Assembly: GCF_016862275.1 (NCBI RefSeq) | Contig: NZ_BOMQ01000017.1 | Coordinates: forward strand, 1 to 64,000 | Source of the DNA: Actinoplanes nipponensis | GTDB lineage: Bacteria > Actinomycetota > Actinomycetes > Mycobacteriales > Micromonosporaceae | Direction: 5' to 3' | Length of the DNA: 64,000 nucleotides | Shown here: positions 17,230-25,916 of the stretch, one piece after another | Position numbering within the stretch: the first letter of the stretch is position 1 | Layout of the letters: each line of letters opens with the position of its first letter | Position numbers and translations under genes: made by a program | The notes under the pieces: model-generated | Seen by the model: the letters and a program-made list of their open reading frames with translations, nothing else | The model's database searches: none | Told to the model about the DNA's origin: nothing

Positions 17230-17269
17230 AAAATGCGAATCGGGCTCCGTCCCGGTGGGACGAAACCCG
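17230..17269 (-). terminator. Terminator of the tRNA operon
   Basis: On the minus strand a 13-bp stem (arms 17257-17269 and 17241-17253, loop of three) with two G.U pairs is followed by TTTT (17230-17233) about seven bases on. The wobble pairs hold only in minus-strand RNA, downstream of tRNA-Val. Confidence 0.75.
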
Positions 17270-17292
17270 AGCTGACCTGCTGTTCTGCGTGG

Positions 17293-17364
17293 TGGGCGAT
17301 ACTGGGATCGAACCAGTGACCTCTTCCGTGTCAAGGAAGCGCGCTCCCGCTGCGCCAATCGCCC
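17293..17364 (-). tRNA. tRNA-Val (GAC)
   Basis: 72-base cloverleaf. The acceptor GGGCGAT pairs with ATCGCCC, the discriminator is A, the T-loop is GGTTCGATCC and the anticodon loop TTGACAC gives GAC. CCA is not fully encoded. It is last of three tRNAs on this strand. Confidence 0.95.
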
Positions 17365-17378
17365 TCGTTCGCTTGCCG

Positions 17379-17449
17379 AGGTGGAGACGGGATTTGAACC
17401 CGTGTACACGGCTTTGCAGGCCGTTGCCTCGCCTCTCGGCCACTCCACC
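17379..17449 (-). tRNA. tRNA-Cys (GCA)
   Basis: 71-base cloverleaf. The acceptor GGTGGAG pairs with CTCCACC, the discriminator is U as required for Cys identity, and the anticodon loop CTGCAAA gives GCA. It is the middle gene of the Gly-Cys-Val cluster. Confidence 0.95.
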
Positions 17450-17486
17450 GAGCTGGCCCCGCACGTAACCTGTGGCGGCCTCTCCG

Positions 17487-17559
17487 AGCGGACGACGGGA
17501 TTCGAACCCGCGACCCTCACCTTGGCAAGGTGATGCGCTACCAGCTGCGCTACGTCCGC
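17487..17559 (-). tRNA. tRNA-Gly (GCC)
   Basis: 73-base cloverleaf. The acceptor GCGGACG pairs with CGTCCGC, the discriminator is U, and the anticodon loop TTGCCAA gives GCC. It is the first gene of a Gly-Cys-Val cluster common in actinobacteria. Confidence 0.95.
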
Positions 17560-17714
17560 TTGTCCCTCCGGCACGTTCCCCGGCGACGGATGAAACATTA
17601 GCGGGTCCGCTGCCGCCATGCCAAACCGGGGTCCCCGGCGCGTCGTCCCGGCACGTTATCCACAGGTAAGGATTCCGGCGGGCGAGCCCGGCCCGTACCC
17701 GCTTGGATGGGCTC

Positions 17715-18899
17715 ATGCAGATCCGACAGGTCACCGCCGACGAGCGTACGGACACGATGTTCCCGCTGCAGACGTACGCGTTCATGCCCTCTCCCTGGGG
17801 CGACGCCGACCGGGAGACCTACGCCCGCCGGATGCGCTACTACGAGACCGCGGTGAGTCTCGTCGCCGAGGAGGACGGCCGGGCGGTCGCCTGTGCCGCC
17901 GCCTTCCCGATGCGGCAGAACGTGCGCGGGGTCGTGCACGACATGGCCGGTGTCGCCTCCGTCGCGACGCACCCGTCCGCCCGGCGCCGTGGCTTCATCC
18001 GTGAGCTGCTGACGCGCCTGCTGCGGCAGATGCGCGACGAGGGCTGCACCGTCAGCGCCCTCTACCCGTTCCGGCCCTCCTTCTACGGCCGGCACGGCTA
18101 CGTCGGGCTGCCCCGGGTCCGCACGGCCACCTTCGCCCCGGCCGGCCTCGCGCACCTCGTGGGGGCCGAGCTGCCGGGCGAGGTGGAGCGCCTGCCCATG
18201 CGGGAGGGTTTCGACGACTTCAACGCCCTGACGCTGCGCCTGCTGGGGGAGCGGCACGGCTTCTCGGTGTACGACGAGGTGCGCACCGCGGAGTTCCGGG
18301 ACAATCAGCGCTGGGTGGCCGTCGCCCGGGTCGACGGCGAGGTGGTGGCTGCGGTGACCTACCGCATCGACCGGTTCGGCGGTGATCTGGTGGCCGACGA
18401 CCTGCTCACCACCGGTCCGCTGGGCCGGGCGCTGCTCCTGCAGTTCTTCGCCCGGCACGTCGACCAGGTGGCGCGGGTGATCGTCACCATCGGCACGGAC
18501 GAGGTGCCGGAGCTGTGGGGCACCGATTTCCCGGTCCTCACGCAGGGCCGGGTCGAGCAGCCGCGCCGGAGTGGCCCGATGGCCCGCCTGCTCTCGGTGG
18601 AGGCCCTCGGCGGCACGGCCACGCCGGTGAACGAGGCCGTCACGGTCGAGGTGGTCGACGACGTCCTCGTCGCTGGGTGCTACCAGCTGACCGGCGAGGG
18701 CGGCCGGCTCACCGTGGAGCCGGGCAAGAACGAGCCCCGGGCGACCTTGACCTGTGCGGGCATCTCGGCGCTGGCCTACGGGGTTCTCGACCCGGTGGAG
18801 GTGGTGACCAGGGGGCTCGGACGGGTGGAGGCGTCGGCGGTCGGGCCGCTGAGTGCCCTGTTCCCCAAGCGGATGCCGTACCTGTTCGCCGACTTCTAG
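17715..18899 (+). CDS. Eis-family GNAT N-acetyltransferase
   Basis: 394 residues, matching the roughly 400-residue Eis family. Two GNAT-type domains come first, followed by a sterol-carrier-like C-terminal domain. Visible blocks include MAGVASVATHPSARRRGFI (acetyl-CoA pyrophosphate loop, R-R-G), YPFRPSFYGRHGYV and the C-terminal FPKRMPYLFADF, where the free carboxylate is the catalytic base in Eis. Family members acetylate aminoglycosides and protein lysines at several amines. The start ATG is preceded by GGATGG. It converges on apbE. Confidence 0.9.
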   Translation: MQIRQVTADERTDTMFPLQTYAFMPSPWGDADRETYARRMRYYETAVSLVAEEDGRAVACAAAFPMRQNVRGVVHDMAGVASVATHPSARRRGFIRELLTRLLRQMRDEGCTVSALYPFRPSFYGRHGYVGLPRVRTATFAPAGLAHLVGAELPGEVERLPMREGFDDFNALTLRLLGERHGFSVYDEVRTAEFRDNQRWVAVARVDGEVVAAVTYRIDRFGGDLVADDLLTTGPLGRALLLQFFARHVDQVARVIVTIGTDEVPELWGTDFPVLTQGRVEQPRRSGPMARLLSVEALGGTATPVNEAVTVEVVDDVLVAGCYQLTGEGGRLTVEPGKNEPRATLTCAGISALAYGVLDPVEVVTRGLGRVEASAVGPLSALFPKRMPYLFADF

Positions 18900-18926
18900 G
18901 GCGGGAATGGGGTCGCGCAGATGACG

Positions 18927-19676
18927 TCAGACAGCCGCGGGCAGGCCGGCGGAGCTGAACGCCCGGCCGTCGTCGGTGACCAGCGCCGAGTCGTAACCGT
19001 CCGCCGCCAGCTTGGCCAGCCAGGCGATCCCCGCCTCGCCCATGGCCAGCGCGGCGGTGGCGTAGGCGTCGGCGAGCGCCAGGTCGGGACCGACCACGGT
19101 CACCGAGCGCAAGCCTCGCGCCGGCTCCCCGGTACGCGGGTTGACGACGTGGTCGCCCCGCTCGTAGGTGCCGGAGGTCGCCACGGCCTGGTCGCTCACC
19201 GCGAGGACCCAGCTCAGTTTGTCGGCTTCCCACGGGTGCCGGATGCCGACGCGCCACGGCGCCCCCGAGGCGGAGAGTCCCCTGGCCCGGATGTCCCCGC
19301 CGGCGTTCACGCAGTGGTTGACCGAGCCCGCCTCGACCAGGCGCGCGGAGGCGATCTCCACCGACCAGCCCTTGACGTATCCGCTCGGGTCGAGGGGACC
19401 CGCGGCGTAGGCGTCGAAGTAGCCGTCCGTCTCGCGCCACAGGTCGGCGCAGGCCTCCAGCACGTGCCGCAGGTCCGCCGAGCAGTCGGCCACCTCGATC
19501 TCCCGGCGGCGCAACCGGCAGACCTCGCTGTCGTCGCGGTAGGTGCTGAAGCGCCGGTCCACCTCGTGCAGCCAGCCGCACACGTCGTCGATCATCGCGC
19601 GCAGGTCGGCCTGCGGCAGGTTGTCGGCCAGGTCGATGCTGACGACCGTGCCCATGACGTGCTCGGCGTGGTGCAT
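18927..19676 (-). CDS. apbE: FAD:protein FMN transferase (ApbE)
   Basis: 249 residues without a lipoprotein signal, so the enzyme would be cytoplasmic or membrane-associated. It moves FMN from FAD to a Thr/Ser of a target protein. Family signatures: VMGTVVSIDL at the start, PLDPSGYVKGW, VNAGGDIRARG, TSGTYERGDHVVNPRTG and ADAYATAALAMG. It is third in an operon, 11 bases after the FMN-binding protein that carries a flavinylation motif, which is very likely its substrate. It is shorter than the lipoprotein type found in Gram-negative bacteria. Confidence 0.94.
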   Translation of the reverse strand: MHHAEHVMGTVVSIDLADNLPQADLRAMIDDVCGWLHEVDRRFSTYRDDSEVCRLRRREIEVADCSADLRHVLEACADLWRETDGYFDAYAAGPLDPSGYVKGWSVEIASARLVEAGSVNHCVNAGGDIRARGLSASGAPWRVGIRHPWEADKLSWVLAVSDQAVATSGTYERGDHVVNPRTGEPARGLRSVTVVGPDLALADAYATAALAMGEAGIAWLAKLAADGYDSALVTDDGRAFSSAGLPAAV

Positions 19677-19687
19677 GGCGCCGGACT

Positions 19688-20203
19688 CTACGCCGTTGCC
19701 TGGTCGATGGCCGCCTGCAGGGATTTCACGTACGACTCCGAGGTGAACGTCGCGCCGGAGACGGCGTCGACGTCGGCGCTCTGCGCCTTCACCGTGCTCT
19801 GCTTGAGCGAGGCGATCGCCGGCGGGTTGATCGTCGCGCTGTCGCCGGTGACCGGGTACGTCGCGTCCGCCGCGGTGATTTTGCCGCCGGACACCTTGAT
19901 CGAGACCTGGATGGTGCCGTACGGGTTCTTCGCCGCCGAGCCCTTGAAGATGCCGTTCTTCAGGCCGCTGCCGCCCGCTTCGCCCTCGGTGTCCTCGGTC
20001 GGCTTGGCCGCCGGCTTCTTCGACGACGGCTTCTTCCCCGAGGAGGCCGCCGGCGGCGGATCGGCGTCCTGGCCGGAGTTCGCCAGGTCGACGACGGGCG
20101 GCGCGGCCGAGGGAACCACCGGCGCGGAGACGCTCAGCCGGACCCCGACGATCAGGGCGGCGCCGGTCAACGTCCCAACGGCTGCTGCGGTGCTGCGTCG
20201 CAT
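19688..20203 (-). CDS. Membrane-anchored FMN-binding domain protein
   Basis: 171 residues. An N-terminal hydrophobic anchor (about 6-28) leads to a Pro/Lys/Ser-rich linker (about 30-78) and an FMN_bind domain (about 83-170). The block DAVSGATFTSESY holds S149-G-A-T152, the ApbE flavinylation motif, so FMN is probably attached through Thr152. The domain should face outward, linked by the flexible stalk. It is the middle gene between the flavocytochrome reductase and apbE, and probably passes electrons from the reductase to an external acceptor. Confidence 0.9.
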   Translation of the reverse strand: MRRSTAAAVGTLTGAALIVGVRLSVSAPVVPSAAPPVVDLANSGQDADPPPAASSGKKPSSKKPAAKPTEDTEGEAGGSGLKNGIFKGSAAKNPYGTIQVSIKVSGGKITAADATYPVTGDSATINPPAIASLKQSTVKAQSADVDAVSGATFTSESYVKSLQAAIDQATA

Positions 20204-20219
20204 GAGGAAACTCCCGGAA

Positions 20220-21743
20220 TCAGAATTCGAAGGGATCGAGGTGCAACTGGCTGTCAGGCACTTCCAGTTCGCGCAGGGTCTGCACGGCGGCGTCGACCAG
20301 CCCGGGCGGGCCGCACAGGTAGACGTCCCGGCGGTTGACGTCGGGCACCAGCCCGAGCAGCCCGTTGGCCGTGAAGAGCCGGCGGGGGCCCGGGTCGTTG
20401 CGGGAGCCGACGATGTAGCGGACCCAGGCGTCGCGGCGCTCGGCCAGCTCCTCCAGCTCCTCGCGGAACACCAGCTCGTCCGGGCGGCTGGCCCGGTAGA
20501 TCACGATCGTGTCCGGCGGCATGTCCTCGAGCAGCGCCCGGATCGGCGCGATTCCGCTGCCGCCCGCGATCAGCAGCGCCCGCCGCCGGGTCCGGCGCTG
20601 CGCGGTGAAGGTGCCGAACGGGCCCTCCGCCAGGATCGTCGTGCCCGGCTGCATCTCCGCGAGCTTCGCGGTGTGCCCGCCGACCGCGGTGACGGTCAGG
20701 CGCAGCCACTGGGAGTTCGGCGCGGCCGACAGCGAGAACGGGTGCGTCTGCCACCAGCCGTTCGCGGTCAGGAAGCGCCAGCGCATGAACTGGCCCGCCT
20801 GGGCGGGCAGCCGGTCCAGGTTGCGGCCGTCGATGTAGATGGAAAACGTGTTGGCGCCCTCGGCCACGACCTCCGCCACCTCGAAGCGGTGCCGCACATT
20901 GAGCCACAGCGGCTCGACCAGGCGCCCCCAGAACAGCGCGGCGATGACCAGCGCGGCGAGCGCCGGCCAGAAGACCGACGCGAAGCGGCCGGAGAGATCC
21001 GCCCCGGTGGCCACCTGGTGGCCGTAGCCCAGCAGCAGGACCAGGTACGCGGTCAGGTGGATGAGGTGCCAAAGCTCGTACGGCAGCTTGGAGCGCGCGG
21101 CCCGGATCGAGATCACGCTGATCAGGACCAGCAGGCCGGTGGCCACCGTGGCGCTGATCATCTCGGGCAGCGTGGTGATGATCGTCCAGCCCTGGTCGAC
21201 GACGCCGGCCTCGGCGGTCAGCGCGTAGCCGTAGACGATGAAGACGATGTGGGTGAGCACCGTGACGACCAGCGTGGTGCCCAGCCAGCGGTGCCAGCGC
21301 AGCAGGTCCCGGGCGCCGACCCACTCCTCGAGCCAGGACACCCGGCTCATCATCAGCAGCTGGATGAAGAGCAGGTAGCCGGCGACGAGCCCGGTGATCC
21401 GGCCGACGGCCATCATCAGCGTCGCGGTGTCGTTGATCGCGCCCGGCTGGGTGTCGAAGAGCCAGAGCGAGACGCTCGTGGCCAGCCCGGAGAAGAACAG
21501 CAGGACCGTGAGCAGGCGGTTACCGGAGGTGGCCTCGGCCGGAGGGCGGTCGTCGGTGACGATCGCCGGTCCGGAGCTCTGCCACCCCGACTCGTCCGGC
21601 GCCTCGACGACGATGTCGCCGCGCGGCACGGCCTCGTTCAGGTCGGGCTGCTCCCAGAAACCACGCTCCGGGGTCATCGTCGGCGCGGCCGAGGTCGCCG
21701 GCTCGTACCCGGGTTCGCGCAGGTCATCGAAGGGTTGGAACAT
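20220..21743 (-). CDS. Ferric-reductase-like transmembrane flavoprotein with FAD/NAD(P) domain
   Basis: 507 residues. After a roughly 75-residue acidic cytoplasmic stretch come about six membrane helices with paired heme-ligand-type His (LLRWHRWLGTTL...THIVF and LWHLIHLTAYL...YGHQV). The FNR-like domain starts near residue 275 with the FAD motif HPFSLSAAP, and continues with the NAD(P) motifs GGSGIAPIRALLED and YLCGPPGL. It likely takes electrons from NAD(P)H through FAD and two hemes across the membrane. ATG 21741-21743 has a weak AGGG upstream. It leads the operon with the FMN-binding protein and apbE. Confidence 0.9.
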   Translation of the reverse strand: MFQPFDDLREPGYEPATSAAPTMTPERGFWEQPDLNEAVPRGDIVVEAPDESGWQSSGPAIVTDDRPPAEATSGNRLLTVLLFFSGLATSVSLWLFDTQPGAINDTATLMMAVGRITGLVAGYLLFIQLLMMSRVSWLEEWVGARDLLRWHRWLGTTLVVTVLTHIVFIVYGYALTAEAGVVDQGWTIITTLPEMISATVATGLLVLISVISIRAARSKLPYELWHLIHLTAYLVLLLGYGHQVATGADLSGRFASVFWPALAALVIAALFWGRLVEPLWLNVRHRFEVAEVVAEGANTFSIYIDGRNLDRLPAQAGQFMRWRFLTANGWWQTHPFSLSAAPNSQWLRLTVTAVGGHTAKLAEMQPGTTILAEGPFGTFTAQRRTRRRALLIAGGSGIAPIRALLEDMPPDTIVIYRASRPDELVFREELEELAERRDAWVRYIVGSRNDPGPRRLFTANGLLGLVPDVNRRDVYLCGPPGLVDAAVQTLRELEVPDSQLHLDPFEF

Positions 21744-22384
21744 GGTCGGCCCTGATCGGCCGGCAGTATCGCCGTACGCTCGCGCCATCGACCTCACCCG
21801 CTCAGCAGTCGTCCTTCGGCGTCTGCCACCCCCCAGCGGCCGACGTGACGGTCCGGTCTCGGCAGGCCGTCGAGGGGTACTACGCGGTTCAGCGGGTGAA
21901 GGCTCAAAACTGAACAGAAAAAGTCGACAGCCAGCATTGATCTTGGCGACCGGATCGACGCCGGGCCCGGCGGCCGGGAATGCGCCGGCCCGGGGCGGGG
22001 CGGAACTATGCCCAGGTAGATCAACGGGAGCGGGCCGGGGAGCTCCTGCTCGGCTCGCCGTCCGATGGCCTCCGTCGCCGAAAGAACCGGACCGGAACAT
22101 CGCACGTCGCCCGGGTGGAATGTCACACGGCATCGGCATCGGGTGGAGCGCTTGAGCGGGCGAGGTCGGGTCGTCGAAGGGTCATCGTCGGCGTTTCTAG
22201 GAAAGACGCGGAGGAGGCCAGAGACGCGCGCGATGGGCTGTGACCGTGCACCGGCGGCCCCGGCGGCCCATTCCGAGCGAGATCAAGGAGTGACGAAGAC
22301 GGACAGACGCCATCATTGCCACGAAGACCTGCGCGTCTGCCGGCGAAGGGACGTAGATCAAGGGGTGCGGCGGAGGAGGGCCAG
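21744..22384. other. Gene-free divergent region between the flavin operon and cobL
   Basis: About 640 bases. It includes a locally AT-richer patch (21895-21945) likely to hold the flavin-operon promoter. The segment GATCAAGGAGTGACG (near 22281) recurs as GATCAAGGGGTGCGG (near 22356). I find no B12-box and no convincing gene; the 87-codon frame at 21980-22243 has atypical composition and no ribosome site. Confidence 0.5.
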
Positions 22385-23707
22385 GTGACCGGCGGCTACC
22401 GTCACGACGTGACTGACGAACCCGCCGGCCTCACCGTGGTCGGCATCGGCGCGGACGGCTGGCCGGGATTGTCGGGTACGGCCACCGCGGCCCTCGCCGG
22501 CGCGCAGGTGATCTTCGGCAGTTCCCGGCAGCTCGCCCTGCTGCCGCCCTCAATCGCGGGTGACCGGGTGCCGTGGCCGTCGCCGCTGGTGCCGGCCCTG
22601 CCCGGGCTGCTCGACGCGCACCGCGGCCGGCGCATCGCGGTGCTGGCCAGCGGTGACCCAATGTTCCACGGCATCGGCGCCACGCTGGTCCGACTGCTCG
22701 GGGCTGCGGCCGTGCGGGTCGTTCCGCACCCGTCCTCGGTGTCGCTCGCGGCCGCCCGGCTGGGCTGGCCACTGTCGGAGACCGACGTGTTGAGCCTGGT
22801 CACGGCCCCGGTCGAGGAACTGCACCCGCTCATCCACCCGGGCCGCAGGATTCTGCTGCTCAGCGCGGGTGCGCAGACCCCGGCCGCCGTCGCGGCCCTG
22901 CTGACCTCCCGGGGGTACGGCAACAGCACTGTCACGGTGTTGGAGCAGCTGGGCGCCTCGGCCGAGCGGGTGATCTCCGGCTTGGCGTCGTCGCTCGAGC
23001 TGAGCGACATCGACCCGCTCAATGTGGTCGCCGTAGCCTGTCCGCCGTCTCCCGTGCGGCAGCCGACCGGGCCCCTCGCCGCCGGACCCGCCCGCGTTCC
23101 CGCGGAGGCCGGGCGCGACCGGATCCCCGATGCGACCGGCCCCCGCCCCCTCGTCCCCGGCCTCCCCGACGCCGTCTACGAGAGCGACGGCCAGCTCACC
23201 AAGCGCGAGGTCCGAGCCGTCACCCTCGCCGTCCTCGGGCCCCAGCCGGGCGAACTGCTCTGGGACGTCGGCGCGGGCTCGGGCAGCATCGCGATCGAGT
23301 GGATGCGTACCCACCGGGACTGCCGGGCCGTGGCCATCGAGTCCGATCCCGTGCGCGCTGGCCGAATTGTGCGCAACGCGGCTGCTCTGGGCGTACCGAA
23401 GCTTCGGGTGGTCGAGGGGCGGGCGCCCGGCGCCCTGGCCGGGTTGCCGGCGCCCGACGTGGTTTTCATCGGTGGCGGGGTCACGCGGGACGGTGTCGTC
23501 GAGGCCGCGCTGGATGCTTTGCCCGGCGGTGGGCGGTTGGTCGCCAATGCGGTGACGCTGGAGTCGGAGGCCGTGCTGGCGGCCTGGTACGCGAAGCTGG
23601 GCGGTGATCTGACCCGGGTCGCCGTGCAGCGGGCGGCGCCGGTCGGCGGGTTCACGGGATGGAGAGCGATGATGCCGGTGACCATCTGGTCGGTGACGAA
23701 GCCGTGA
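22385..23707 (+). CDS. cobL: Precorrin-6Y C5,15-methyltransferase, decarboxylating (CobL; CbiE-CbiT fusion)
   Basis: 440 residues. It methylates C5 and C15 of the corrin ring and removes the C12 acetate carboxyl during cobalamin synthesis. The N-terminal CbiE half (to about 225) has VVGIGADGWPGL and LASGDPMFHGIG; after a Pro-rich linker the CbiT half (about 258-440) has LTKREVRAVTLAVL and the SAM motif LLWDVGAGSGSIAIEW. GTG 22385 has the strong site GGAGGAGGG; a GTG eight codons later has none. Its stop overlaps the cobM start (GTGA). Confidence 0.93.
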   Translation: MTGGYRHDVTDEPAGLTVVGIGADGWPGLSGTATAALAGAQVIFGSSRQLALLPPSIAGDRVPWPSPLVPALPGLLDAHRGRRIAVLASGDPMFHGIGATLVRLLGAAAVRVVPHPSSVSLAAARLGWPLSETDVLSLVTAPVEELHPLIHPGRRILLLSAGAQTPAAVAALLTSRGYGNSTVTVLEQLGASAERVISGLASSLELSDIDPLNVVAVACPPSPVRQPTGPLAAGPARVPAEAGRDRIPDATGPRPLVPGLPDAVYESDGQLTKREVRAVTLAVLGPQPGELLWDVGAGSGSIAIEWMRTHRDCRAVAIESDPVRAGRIVRNAAALGVPKLRVVEGRAPGALAGLPAPDVVFIGGGVTRDGVVEAALDALPGGGRLVANAVTLESEAVLAAWYAKLGGDLTRVAVQRAAPVGGFTGWRAMMPVTIWSVTKP

Positions 23708-24447
23708 CGGTGCATTTCATCGGCGCCGGGCCCGGCGCCGCCGATCTCATCACGGTACGGGGGCAGCGGCTGATCGAGACGTCGCCGGTCTGCCTGTACG
23801 CGGGCAGCCTGGTGCCCGCCGAACTGCTGGCCTACTGCCCGCCCGGCGCCCGGCTCGTGGACACCGCGCGGCTGACCCTGGACGAGATCATCACCGAGCT
23901 CGTCACCGCCGCGAAGGCCGGGCAGGACGTGGCGCGGCTGCACTCCGGCGACCCGTCCGTGTTCAGCGCGGTCGCCGAGCAGATGCGCCGGCTGGACGAG
24001 GCCGGCGTCGAGTACGACGTGACGCCCGGCGTGCCCGCGTTCGCGGCTGCTGCCGCCTCGCTGGGACGGGAGTTCACGGTGCCCGGGGTGGCCCAGACGG
24101 TGATCCTCACCCGCACGGCCGAGCGGGCCACGGCCATGCCACCCGGTGAGGATCTGGCCACCCTCGGTGCGAGCAGGTCGACGATGGTGCTGCACCTGGC
24201 CGTGCAGCGCATCGACGCGGTGGTCGCCGAACTGGTGCCCAGTTATGGCGAGCAGTGTCCGGTCGCCGTGGTGGCCCGGGCCAGCCGGGCGGACGAGCTG
24301 ATCGTGCGCGGCACGCTGGCGGACATCGCCGAGAAGGTGGCTGCCGCCGGTATCAAGCGCACGGCCGTCATTGTGGTGGGCGCGGCGCTGACCGCGTCGG
24401 CCTTCCCGGACAGCCACCTCTATTCCGCGGACCGATGCCGCCCGTGA
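23704..24447 (+). CDS. cobM: Precorrin-4 C11-methyltransferase (CobM/CbiF)
   Basis: 247 residues of the tetrapyrrole methylase fold. Signatures: [19 protein letters not shown] at the start, [29 protein letters not shown] and [15 protein letters not shown], which separate CobM from the other Cob methylases. It transfers methyl from SAM to C11. The GTG start overlaps the cobL stop, so translation is coupled. It is the second gene of the plus-strand cobL-cobM-cobK operon. Confidence 0.94.
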   Translation: MTVHFIGAGPGAADLITVRGQRLIETSPVCLYAGSLVPAELLAYCPPGARLVDTARLTLDEIITELVTAAKAGQDVARLHSGDPSVFSAVAEQMRRLDEAGVEYDVTPGVPAFAAAAASLGREFTVPGVAQTVILTRTAERATAMPPGEDLATLGASRSTMVLHLAVQRIDAVVAELVPSYGEQCPVAVVARASRADELIVRGTLADIAEKVAAAGIKRTAVIVVGAALTASAFPDSHLYSADRCRP

Positions 24448-24481
24448 GCGGGTGGGATCCGGCGGGCGCCGGGTGCAGGGG

Positions 24482-25798
24482 ATGAGCGGACCCGCTTCTC
24501 CGGCGGCCGATGCGACGCCGTCCGCCGGGCCGTCCAGGCCAGCGGGGATGTCCGGGCCGTCCGGGCCAACGGGGCCAGCGGGGCTGTCCGAGCCAGCCGG
24601 GCGGTCAGGGCTATTCGAGCCAGCCCGGTCCGGCGGGGCGTCGGGTCTATCCGAGCCAGCCGGGTCGGGTGGGGCATCCGGGCTTTTCGAGCGAGGCGGG
24701 CCGGCTGCGGCCTCCGGGCTATCCGAGCCAGCCGGGCCAGCTGGGGCGTCCGGGCTGCCCGGGCCCGCTGGGGCGTCCGGGCTACCCAGGCCAGCCCGGC
24801 GATCGAGGCCACCCAGGCCGGAGGCATCCGGGGCGCCCGGGCCTCAGAAGCTACCCGGATCACGTGGTCCCACGGGGCCGATCAAAGCGACCCGGCCAAG
24901 CGGACCGACGGGGCCAAGCGGACCGACGGGGCCAAGCGGACCGACGGCGCCGACCGGCCCCACCGGGCCGGCCGGTCCGAGCAGGTTGAGCAGGCCGAGC
25001 AGGCCGACCGGACCGCCCGGACCGCCCGGACCGCCCGGACCGCCCCTCAGAGTCCTCGTCCTCGGCGGAACAACTGAGGGAAGGGCACTGGCAGCAGCCT
25101 GCGCCGCAACCCCCGCCCTCCAGGTGATCAGCTCCCTGGCCGGCCGTACCACCTCCCCGCTGCTTCCCCCCGGTGAGGTCCGGATCGGCGGGTTCGGCGG
25201 CGTCGACGGGCTGGTCCGGTTCCTCCAGGAGCGGGAAATCGATGCGGTTGTGGACGCCACGCACCCCTTCGCCGCGACGATGACCGGGCATGCGGTTGCC
25301 GCGTCGGCGCGGGCCGGGGTTCCGCTGGTGGTGTTGCGCCGGCCGGGATGGGCGTCGCGGCCGGGTGACGTCTGGCATCGTGTCTCCGGCCTCGGGGCTG
25401 CCGCGGCGCTGCTTCCCGCGCTGGGCGAGCGCGTCTTCCTGACCACCGGCCGCCAGAGCATCGGGGCGTTCGCCGGGGTGGACGCGTGCTGGTTCCTCTC
25501 GCGCTCCGTCGAGCCTCCCGCGCCGCCCGTGCCGGGCCGCCTCGAGGTGCTGCTGGACCGCGGCCCGTTCACGCTCGACGGTGAGCGGGCCCTGCTCGCC
25601 GGGCACCGTATCGACGTGCTGGTCACCAAGGACAGCGGCGGGGGCACGGCGAAGCTCGACGCCGCCCGGGAACGCGGTCTTCCCGTGGTGCTGGTGGACC
25701 GCCCGCCGTTGCCGCCCGGCGTCGCGACCGCGCCCACGGTGGCGGCCGCCCTCGACTGGCTCGCGCGCGGACCGGCGGCCCAAGCCGGGCCGGGGTGA
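24482..25798 (+). CDS. cobK: Precorrin-6A reductase (CobK) with collagen-like N-terminal extension
   Basis: The reductase domain begins at about residue 189 ([18 protein letters not shown]) and shows the family blocks [24 protein letters not shown] and [16 protein letters not shown]. It reduces precorrin-6A to 6B with NADPH. It is preceded, in frame and with no stop, by about 188 residues rich in Gly, Pro and Ser that end in Gly-Pro-X triplets and four GPP. Ordinary CobK is about 250 residues and starts directly with the Rossmann strand. Starts within the frame are ATG 24482, ATG 24548 and TTG 24986; none has an ideal ribosome site. The domain itself has no start codon at its natural beginning, so at least part of the extension must be translated. 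Confidence 0.85.
   Translation: MSGPASPAADATPSAGPSRPAGMSGPSGPTGPAGLSEPAGRSGLFEPARSGGASGLSEPAGSGGASGLFERGGPAAASGLSEPAGPAGASGLPGPAGASGLPRPARRSRPPRPEASGAPGPQKLPGSRGPTGPIKATRPSGPTGPSGPTGPSGPTAPTGPTGPAGPSRLSRPSRPTGPPGPPGPPGPPLRVLVLGGTTEGRALAAACAATPALQVISSLAGRTTSPLLPPGEVRIGGFGGVDGLVRFLQEREIDAVVDATHPFAATMTGHAVAASARAGVPLVVLRRPGWASRPGDVWHRVSGLGAAAALLPALGERVFLTTGRQSIGAFAGVDACWFLSRSVEPPAPPVPGRLEVLLDRGPFTLDGERALLAGHRIDVLVTKDSGGGTAKLDAARERGLPVVLVDRPPLPPGVATAPTVAAALDWLARGPAAQAGPG
24895..24948 (+). repeat. 18-bp tandem repeat (3 copies) in the cobK 5' part
   Basis: Three near-identical copies of GCCAAGCGGACCGACGGG. In the cobK frame each unit encodes a six-residue Gly-Pro-Ser/Gly-Pro-Thr step. Confidence 0.9.
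25010..25045 (+). repeat. 9-bp tandem repeat (4 copies) encoding Gly-Pro-Pro
   Basis: Four exact copies of GGACCGCCC ending one base before the first codon of the CobK reductase domain. In frame they give consecutive Gly-Pro-Pro triplets. Confidence 0.9.
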
Positions 25799-25831
25799 TG
25801 GCTGAACCCGCGTGGCGGGTGAAGCGGTGCG

Positions 25832-25903
25832 GTGGCCGAAGCCGAGCAGGTGGCCGAAGCCGAGCAGGCGGCCGAAGCCGAGCAGGCGGCCGAAGCCGAG
25901 CAG
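25832..25903. repeat. 18-bp minisatellite between cobK and cobIJ
   Basis: Four head-to-tail copies of GYGGCCGAAGCCGAGCAG, then a partial fifth, within the 118 bases between the convergent stops of cobK and cobIJ. The unit length equals that of the repeat inside cobK, and GAGCAGGCCGAGCAGG also occurs there near 24980. Confidence 0.92.
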
Positions 25904-25916
25904 GCGGGCGGGTGGA

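Noticed and set aside
17293..17559. Integration site of a mobile element at the tRNA cluster
   Set aside because: Such clusters are frequent attachment sites, but there is no integrase, no repeated tRNA 3' end and no foreign base composition nearby.
21980..22243. A possible 87-residue gene
   Set aside because: No ribosome site, poor codon bias and no protein-like pattern.
21744..22384. Second cobalamin riboswitch ahead of cobL
   Set aside because: No B12 box (GCCACTG) or aptamer core is present in this stretch.
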